64,000 bases of DNA. Source: Torymus aiolomorphi (taxonomy: Eukaryota > Arthropoda > Insecta > Hymenoptera > Torymidae). The stretch spans positions 43,585,083 through 43,649,082 of the forward strand of contig CM070874.1 of assembly GCA_036365515.1 (NCBI GenBank), read 5' to 3'. Positions 56,701 to 64,000 of this stretch are shown here, one piece after another. The position numbers were made by a program, and so were the translations under genes. The notes under the pieces were generated by a model. The model searched no databases, had not been told where the DNA came from, and saw nothing but the letters and a program-made list of their open reading frames with translations. Within the stretch, counting starts at the first letter, position 1, and each line of letters begins with the position of its first letter.

Positions 56701-58605
56701 ATAATCACCCTCTTTAGCGCTTTCTTATTGTTAGCAATCCTGAATATTTTACAAGTGTACGGTTATCTACTTTATTAGATAATTGTGTAGCAAATTATTA
56801 CAAATTTAAACGAAAACGTTATGATTATTTTGTCGGTAGTTATTCGGTAGTTATTCACAAAACGTTATGATTATTTTGTCGGTAGTTATTTCCAAGGTTA
56901 AAATTACAAATTGTGACAATGTTATTCGAATTCGTACATAACTACGAAATATAAAGTTAACTGAAAAATGGATATTTCTGTCTAACATTTCTACTAGGGT
57001 AGATTGTTGTTTTTTATAAAAAGTAATATTCTTCTTTGTTGGTCTTCTTATTATAGTCTATTATACCCGCGATCGTGGGTATGCTCTGATATAAATTTTA
57101 TTATTATATGATATTCGGCATTTATCAATAAGAAAAGAAAGGTTTAACAATAAGCCGAAAAATAAATTTAAGAGATAATCACCCTATTTAGCACTTTCTT
57201 ATTATAGCAATCCTGAATATTTTACAAGTGTACGGTTATCTACTTTATTAGATAATTGTGAGCAAATTATTACAAATTTGAACGAAAACGTTATGATTAT
57301 TTTGTCGGTAGTTATTCGCAATATAAAATTTATTAATACTTAAAAATCTAATTTACAATGAAATTACATTCGATAAATTTATCAAAACAATCGGTTATAT
57401 AAAATAAACTAGTGGTTTACATAACTTGTTGCTTTATGTAATATAATAAGTATTATAGTAATTATTTATCGTTTGTAGGTTGCGTTTACAAAATGCATAT
57501 AGTTAGTTATAGAGCTATATTTTTGGGTTTTTGTTAATAGATCTTTATATTATTAATACAGAAACAACAAAAGCTGTTGATTGCAATTTAACAAAAGAAT
57601 ATAGAATTGATATTATTTTCCCTAATTTCCTTACTCCTAAATTTAATATCTGTTGTTGTTAAAATAATTTTATTGGTAACGGTTTGAGAGATAATGTATA
57701 TAATATTTCAATGTATAGTATAAGTCATATTTTAAAAAACTCGGAAAAGCGCGTCCCTGCGTGGGAAAGTGTCGGTATCTATGTTAGTATGGGCCATGTG
57801 TTTTACAGCCCCAAGATTACGCATCCGCTCGAGGCAAGCGTCCCTTAAGCTAATTTCACATTTTGAACGAATATTTTCGAGTGTAAATATAGTTATTTCA
57901 AACTGAAAAACATTCATTTATTTATTTATTATTTAGTAAAAAAATTTTTATTTATTTACGCCAAGAACATTTTGTATAAAACAAATACTTTGCTGTTTGG
58001 TGAGTTTCCTTTATAGAGGTAAGAAAAGGAAACAAAAGAAAAATCTTGGGATGAGTTTTATTACTCAGGTAGGGAAAATAGTCCTTCAGGAGTGTGGCTT
58101 AAAGTAAAGATTTTAATTTTATTTTACAATTCTGTACCTTATAACTTTTCACCCCACGCCTGAACGGTTGCTAGTTAGTTAAATGTATAACGGAAGAATT
58201 ACAATTATGTTTAATGCACAAGGGGTTGTTTAACAATTTATACTTAATTTATTTTCTTAGAACATATCCTCGTAGAAAATTAACCATATTTTATAACCAG
58301 CGTGTTAATGAATTAATATAATTTCCAAGGTTAAAATTACAAATTGTGACAATGTTATTCGAATTGGTACATAACTACGAAATATAAAGTTAACTGAAAA
58401 ATGGATATTTCTGTCTAACATTTCTACTAGGGTAGATTGTTGTTTTTTATAAAAAGTAATATTCTTCTTTGTTGGTCTTCTTATTATAGTCTATTATACC
58501 CGCAATCGTGGGTATGCTCTGATATAAATTTTATTATTATATGATATTCGGCATTTATCAATAAGAAAAGAAAGGTTTAACAATAAGCCGAAAAATAAAT
58601 TTAAG
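56701..58605. repeat. Segmental tandem duplication, 472 bp versus 1.4 kb copies
   Basis: Copy 1 (56701-57172) consists of block a (GATAATCACCCTCTTTAGCG...) and block b (TTTCCAAGGTTAAAATTACA...). Copy 2 repeats block a at 57173-57318 and block b at 58322-58605, with about 1 kb between them. In copy 1 the a/b junction contains a 30-bp phrase (GTTATGATTATTTTGTCGGT) twice, so copy 1 may be a deletion derivative. The b blocks are about 98 percent identical by eye. Confidence 0.8.
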
Positions 58606-59019
58606 AGAAGAGAAACTATAAGATTCTAAGCTTGAAATTAATATATGCGCCGTATCGTCGTTTCTATTGCAGCTGGCGGGGGAACTCAGAATAGTGCAGA
58701 TCGCAACCCTTGATACAGTAGTGTCAGGGCAGTAGGGATTCAGGGTCATGATCATGGTGCGTCAAAAATAGAAAATGATTTCAACTATATTTTGAATGAA
58801 GGAAAAAAAATTATTTTATGCATAGACGTTGATGGTTCCGTCACAGGATTCCCAATAACAATCGAATTTTTTTTTTTAATTATTTTTTTATAATTTTATT
58901 GCTTTTTCCAACCCTTATCCAATTCAATTTCCAAATAAAATATATTATTTTATTAATTATTACAAATTTTAAGGATTTTGAAGTATTTTTTATATTATTC
59001 TTTGGAATTGTACATTTCT
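58606..59019. other. AT-rich DNA, no gene
   Basis: Sits between the duplicated block and the right terminal repeat. No sustained frame; contains a T-rich run at 58867-58900. Confidence 0.45.
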
Positions 59020-59893
59020 GTACATTGTTGTATAATTCTGTGTATTTGTGTACATTTCCGTACATTTCTGTACATTTCTGTACAAATCGGTACAAGTCTC
59101 TTAAGGTGGCTCATGCGTTTGGTACCGTATCAAGTCGGGGCCCCGCAAGGGGCTTCTTTATTATTGCCAAATTAAGTTAACGTATTTTACGTAAATGTAT
59201 TGTAAATAACTTCTAAATGTTCAAACAAAAGAAAAGATTTTATAAATAAGTAAAAACTTTGCTAATTTGTCGCTACATTCATATGACTGGTCGCAGTACG
59301 CATGCGCAGTAGCAGATTTTATAAATAAGTAAAAGCTTTGCTAATTTGTCGCTACATTCATATGACTGGTCGCAGTACGCATGCGCAGTAGCACATTTTT
59401 AACGTTTATTGTTAATATCTTTTTTGTTTGGTCGTTAACCTATAATTTTGATGATATCATTAGATTCTTCACAAAAAAATCTTTAATTTCATACATTGTA
59501 CATTAAAAACTGCTTTTTTACAAGTTACTACAAAGCAATAAACTGTTCTTTCCCATAAGGTTATGTGTCAAACGTGCCTATTTATAAACTCAGTTTTTTC
59601 GATAATTTGGTCGTTGACCTATAATTTTCTTAGTACAGATCGAAAGTTTAATGTCTAAAGAATATATTTGTTAAGTTTAAGATGTATCTGCTTTTTTATA
59701 AGAAATCGCATGAGCCACCTTAAGTAACAAAAATGTACAGAAATGTACAGAAATGTACGGAAATGTACGGAAATGTGCAATGATGCACAATACAATAATG
59801 TACAGATAGGTACGAAAAAGTACCGGAATGAACAAATATGTACCGAAATCTACAGAAGTATACAGAAATGTACAGTTTTTTCTTGCGCCAGGG
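59020..59893. repeat. Right terminal inverted repeat with TGTAC array, split by an insertion
   Basis: Array parts at 59008-59100 and 59724-59880, terminating in AGTTTTTTCTTGCGCCAGGG (ends 59893), the inverse of the left terminus. Removing the inserted element at 59105-59719 and one TTAA gives the same order as in the left copy. The 6.6 kb unit 53259-59893 is therefore a candidate TIR element, but no transposase gene is seen inside it. Confidence 0.7.
59105..59719. mobile_element. 615-bp non-autonomous TIR element with TTAA duplication
   Basis: Ends GGTGGCTCATGCG and its complement, flanked by TTAA at 59101-59104 and 59720-59723. TTAA targeting is the habit of piggyBac and Kolobok transposases. 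The interior contains a 79-bp perfect-looking tandem duplication (59236-59314 and 59315-59393) ending ACGCATGCGCAGTAGCA. No coding frame. The uninterrupted target exists in the left terminal repeat at 53342-53352. Confidence 0.8.
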
Positions 59894-60736
59894 AACCGAT
59901 GCCCATTCTATGCTTAGTTAACTAAGTACCTAAAAATGAATTTGTTGTTCTATTATATAAATTTTCGTTCAAAAGTACAATGAAAGATAAGACATTTGTA
60001 AATAAAAAATTTACATTACGCTACCAGTGCGGGAAAGCAAATTTTCGTCTCGTGTGACATTTACTCCCGAGTGAAGCGAGGGTGGAAAGGCACACGAGAC
60101 GAGAATCTCTTTCCCGAACATGTAGCGTACAGTATTTTTTGATACAACATGTGGAAAGCTAGATTTTGAGTACACGTTTTTTGCCGAGCGTGTGCAAAAT
60201 CGAGCTTTGCGCACGAGTATCGAAAAATTACTAAAATTGCATAATCAAATTTATTTCAACATTAATCAGAAAATCTTAATAAAATGTTATCTACATATTA
60301 TCAGTAGTATAAACTAGATAACTGCTAAAGCTTCAATTTATTAAATGGTTTAAAGAAAATGCTAATCGAATTGTAACGAAAACAATTTTTTTTTCTGTCT
60401 ATTTTTGTAGTAATTTTTCGATGTTCAACCAATTTTGCAACATATTTTGTAATTTATAATGTACTTTTTAAATCATAAATTTAGAATATATACATATTCA
60501 TCGATTTTTTGCATACTATCAATTAAATCAATACCTATTTCACAATACGTACACAATCACACTGCAGATCGCTAATATGAAAGAGTATATAATATTATTA
60601 AATTATTCTTAGTAAACAATATATAAACTTTTATTAAGGCTCCCGTTACTTATTTAACAGGTGGGAGCGTCCGCCAGAAACCAGCCAGCGGGCGCGCGGG
60701 ACGCATTTTTCATGCAAAACACGCTCTGTTCAACTC
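59894..60736. other. No gene; hairpin-rich repeat at 60013-60240
   Basis: At 60043-60102 TTCGTCTCGTGTG pairs with CACACGAGACGAGAA, and GTGCGGGAAAGC (60030) pairs loosely with CTTTCCCGAAC (60111). At 60160-60205 a second hairpin pairs AGCT.GATTTTG with CAAAATCGAGCT. This looks like a small dispersed hairpin element. The rest is AT-rich, turning GC-rich at 60660-60710. Confidence 0.5.
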
Positions 60737-61400
60737 GCTCGTAATCGTATTCTGAGTCTCTCAGAAAAAAACAAAAGATATATATATCGATAGATTTTTT
60801 CCTGCTCTTTCCAATGGTGCTATTGTTTTTACTCCGAAACTTTTTCTTCTGGTCGAAAATTCAAGTTGAAAGTTCAGAGACATTTTTCTCAAAGTATGTC
60901 ATGTTTTTTTTCAAAATGCATATGACCATTCGAAAGTACAAGTCTTAAGCTACAAAACCCTAAATTTTCAAATTGGAGAAATGAAGGGCTCAAAAGTAAG
61001 AAGATTAAAAAGACAGCGGTGAGTGGCCGCGCGTGCTCTTCGCGCTGTGCTCGGACGCGCCGCACGCTCGAGCTTGGTATAATGAGCTCGTAATCGTATT
61101 TTGAGTCTCTCAGAAAAAAGCAAAAGACATATATCGATAGATTTTTTACTGCTCTTTCCAATTGTGCTATTCTTTTTACTCCCAAACACTTTCTTCTGGT
61201 CGGAAATTCGAGTGGAAAGTTCAGAACCATTTTTCTTAAGGTTTAACATGTTGTTCTTCAAAATGCATAGCACCATTCGAAAGTAAAAGTTATAAGCTAC
61301 AAAACCCTACATTTTCAAGTTGGAGAAACGTAGAGCTCAAAAGTAATAAGATTGAAAAGACAGCGGCGAGCGGCCACGTGAAATCTGTTCTGCTCTTGGA
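60737..61400. repeat. Left long TIR of a DNA transposon, tandemly duplicated
   Basis: Two direct copies with a period of 349 bp (60737-61085 and 61086-about 61400), both running from GCTCGTAATCGTAT through CTTCTGGTCG and CAAAATGCATA to GACAGCGG(C/T)GAG. The second copy is the closer match, in inverted orientation, to 63759-64000. The two copies have drifted from each other by roughly 10 percent by eye. Confidence 0.8.
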
Positions 61401-61594
61401 CGCGCCTCTGTATGCGTATATATCTATTATACTTTAATCGTTGCATCATTTTCACTTGTTATCATTTCTGCCACTAGAGGGACCACAGAGTCGTTCCCAA
61501 TACTTAAAAAAGCTCCTTGGAAGGTATTTATCACCTACTGAAAGTGTTTTCTTTCTCAATATTTATTATTTTCATAATAAAAAAAAACTTTAAG

Positions 61595-63620
61595 ATGTCA
61601 AAGATTTTCAATCGCTGTTGTAACCCTTTTGATGAAGCAAAGCATTCATCTAAACTGAGATTTGTTTCTGAAAAAATGAAAGTTTTCCGAACTTACAAGA
61701 TAAAGATAAAATATGTGATTCTTGTCGATTAAAATTTGATGCGAAAATTGAGGAAGAAAATGTAGTGTCAATGGAAGAATCTAGAGAAATTATTTCTAAT
61801 TTACAAAAATTGTTTATCGATGATAATTTGTCGAAAAATGAAAAAATGTTGCTTTTAAAATTACTCCCAAAAAACTGGAGTTCTCGTAAAGTTGCTAATT
61901 TTTCTAATTCATCCCGTTAGCTTGTAACAAAATGTTTGTCAGATAGTCAATCCCTTTTAGTTGATAAAAGGGGAAACCGAAAAATATCATGTGATACTGT
62001 AAACGAAGTAAAACTTTTCTATTAAAATGTCGATAATAGTAGAATCATGCCAGGTTATAAAGATAATAAGTGTATACGAAATGATGATGGCACAAAGACC
62101 TATGTTCAGAAACGGCATGGTGTGGTTTGTGCACATAACAATTATGCACATATTTATTGTGCACACTTTAGCATTAGAGTATACACATAGATATAGATAT
62201 ACACCAATGCTAAAGTGTGCACAATAAATATGTGCATAATTCTTATGTACACAAACCACACCATGCCTCAGAAACGACTTGTTTTGTACAATCTTAGAGA
62301 GTTATATTTAAAGTATAAACAACAGAATCCCGAATCAAAAATAGGATTCACTAAATTTTCCGAATGTCGCCCTAAATATTGTGTTTTAGCTGGTGCTAGT
62401 GGTACGCATTCAGTGTGTGTGTGCATTTATCATCAAAACGTCAAACTCCTCTTAGCTGGTTTAAGAAATTCAGGAGTTTCTTTTGATAAAATGGATACTT
62501 ACAAAGATTGTATAGCTGAAATAGTTTGTAAAACACCAACAGCGAAATGTTACTTAAATATGTGTCAAAATTTTCCTGGTATTGAACCTCTAAAAACGGA
62601 ACTTGAACTATTTCTTGAAAGGTCTGGGGTTAATGAAATAAAATTTCAAATGTGGAAAACTACTGATAGATCAACATTGCAAACTGAAATTGTTTCTAGT
62701 TCTTTATTTGCTGATATCTTTTTTCCTCTTTTACATAAACTCAAAACTCATTCTTTCATTTCCAAACAGCAGTCATCTTATTTTCAAATCTTACGAGAAT
62801 CCTTAAGCAAAGGAGAATTTTTAATTTCCCTAGATTTTTCGGAAAACTATGCGTTCATTGCAGAAGATGCGGCACAATCATTCCACTATAATAATAATCA
62901 ATGTAGTTTGGCAACAATAGTTATTTACTACAAAGGTTCAGATTCTAAAATTGAACACAAAAGTATGGCGGTTTTTTCAGACAACTTAATTCATGATACT
63001 GTGGCAGTTTACCTAATTCAAGAAATTATAATCGATTACCTTAAAAAATCTTTTGATTTCGTTAAAAAAATCATTTACTTTACTGATGGAGCTGCACAAT
63101 ATTTTAAAAATAAACATAATTTTCAGAATCTTTTTCATCATTATGAAGATTTTTCCGTTGAAGCTGAATGGCATTTTCATGCGACTGCTCACGGAAAAAA
63201 TGCATGCGATGGAATCGGTGCTTCTATAAAAAGTAATGCTAGGCGAGCAAGTTTGCGGAAAGTATCCGATAATTATATATTGACGCCGCAAGATCTTTAC
63301 CAGTGGGCGACTAAATACTTTGAAAATATTTTGTGCTTTTTTTCATCAAAAGATGAATATCTGCTAAGGCTACAGATAAATTAAGACAAAGGCTAGATTC
63401 AGCGAAAACAGTGCCTGGAACTCAATCGTTTCACTGTGTTAGATTATTAGCTAACACTAAAAAGTTAGAACTAAAACGATTTTCAACATCCAAAGATTCT
63501 CAATTATATCCACCAGTTAAAAAAGCCGAACCCTCTAAAACTCGAATTAAGAAAAACATGAGAATCGTGAAAAAACCAATAAAAATAATCGCAAATAAAA
63601 ATAAAAGAATTAAGGTTTAA
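61595..63620 (+). pseudogene. DDE-transposase-like gene, copy 2 (inside long-TIR element)
   Basis: ATG 61595-61597 starts a Cys/His-containing N-terminus (RCCNPFDEAKH, then after a frameshift near 61690 ICDSCRLKFD), suggesting a zinc-binding DNA-recognition domain. KLLPKNWSSRKVANFSNSSR looks helix-turn-helix-like. TAG 61918-61920 and TAA 62023-62025 interrupt it. A 154-bp element is inserted at 62114. From 62268 the frame is open for over 370 codons: GFTKFSECRPKYCVLAGASG, THSVCVCIYHQN, LDFSENYAFIAED (candidate first Asp), YFTDGAAQYFKN (second Asp), TAHGKNACDGIGASIK (candidate third). A frameshift near 63362 leads to a basic tail ending at 63620. AATAAA follows at about 63620. The function as transposase is inferred from motifs and TIR context. 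Confidence 0.65.
62114..62267. mobile_element. 154-bp palindromic MITE with 8-bp TSD (hAT-like)
   Basis: The terminal inverted repeats begin GGCATGGTGTGGTTTGTG and extend about 65 bp each side with few mismatches, leaving a loop of about 25 bp. TCAGAAAC flanks it on both sides (62106-62113 and 62268-62275). An 8-bp duplication is the hAT signature, though the termini are not typical. It lies within the coding sequence of the DDE-like gene, splitting a conserved VQKR(L) block. Confidence 0.8.
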
Positions 63621-63758
63621 ATAAAAAATTAATATATTTAAAACGTAATATATGATGCACTGATAAAACATTGTGTAATGCTTTTAATAGGAAACAACGA
63701 AAATATGCACTACGTTTATAAAAGCACACTCGGGTCCAGCGCAAAAAGTTTGCGCAGT

Positions 63759-64000
63759 CGCTCGCCGCTGTCTTCTTAATCTTATTACTTTTGAGCTCTA
63801 CGTTTCTCTAACTTTGAAATGTAGGGGTTTGTAGCTTATAACTTGTACTTTCGAATGGTGCTATGCATTTTGAAGAACAACATGTTATACTTTAAGAAAA
63901 ATGGTTCTGAACTTTCCACTCGAATTTCCGACCAGAAGAAAGTGTTTGGGAGTAAAAAGAATAGCACCATTAGAAAGAGCAGGAAAAAATCTATCGATAT
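63759..64000. repeat. Right long TIR (truncated by window end)
   Basis: The reverse complement of 61086-61373: starts CGCTCGCCGCTGTCTTCTTA and proceeds through TATGCATTTTGAAGAACAAC to the window end. Identity to the second left copy looks high (over 90 percent by eye), so the transposon is moderately young. Confidence 0.85.

Larger units (their letters stand above)
60737..64000 (+). mobile_element. Long-TIR DNA transposon around unnamed DDE-like gene (runs off window)
   Basis: The inverted repeats 61086-61373 and 63759-64000 enclose 2.4 kb that contains only the DDE-like gene copy 2 and its untranslated flanks. The right TIR continues past the end of the window, so the outer ends and target duplication cannot be read on that side. 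This arrangement supports the view that the gene family encodes the element's transposase. Confidence 0.65.

Overview
This is repeat-dense, AT-rich arthropod nuclear DNA, most likely insect and possibly a hymenopteran. That guess rests on GT-AG introns of about 80-220 bp, insect-type core promoter elements, long CT/GA and CA microsatellites, and the retroelement types present; the sequence does not fix the species. Almost all of the coding potential belongs to transposable elements (TEs), most of them broken. No conserved housekeeping gene is recognisable.

Layout. 1.3-5.9 kb: a decayed Gypsy-type LTR element that has lost reverse transcriptase (RT) and most of RNase H but keeps a readable integrase. 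7.1-8.5 kb: a 1.36 kb near-perfect palindrome. 10.1-15.0 kb: a minus-strand LINE whose RT box reads YADN. 15.6-16.9 kb: a 5'-truncated Penelope-like element with a GIY-YIG endonuclease and a hammerhead-like ribozyme motif. 18-21 kb: a Copia remnant with a striking strand-specific CAGAG enrichment. 21.1-22.5 kb: a spliced copy of an unnamed DDE-transposase-like family. 23.1-30.3 kb: a long inverted-repeat element into which a complete LINE (23925-29219, 15-bp target duplication) has inserted. 30.7-31.1 kb: a third foldback.

31.6-40.3 kb: an LTR element with protease, an in-frame RT/integrase deletion fusion and a chuvirus-like envelope glycoprotein gene, itself interrupted by 1.3 kb of foreign DNA. 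Between the envelope gene and the 3' LTR region sits a well-formed, spliced, antisense gene with its own TATA/Inr promoter. 42.7-43.2 kb: a tRNA-like sequence and a G-rich minisatellite. 44.2-48.0 kb: two minus-strand TE-type genes, with a CpG-rich solo LTR (47996-49048) beside the second. 49.3-50.8 kb: a spliced minus-strand gene of unknown function. 51.5-52.4 kb: a degenerate satellite.

53.26-59.89 kb: a 6.6 kb region bounded by inverted TGTAC-rich terminal repeats. It contains a tandem array of eight stem-loops whose stems show a compensatory base change. The right terminal repeat carries a TTAA-flanked non-autonomous element. 60.7-64.0 kb (running off the window): a DNA transposon with long terminal inverted repeats around a second copy of the unnamed DDE-like gene, which is interrupted by a 154-bp element with an 8-bp target duplication.

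Best candidates for something undescribed: the stem-loop array (54460-55244), the antisense gene inside the envelope-bearing LTR element (37962-38715), and the unnamed transposase family with its long-TIR element (60.7-64.0 kb).
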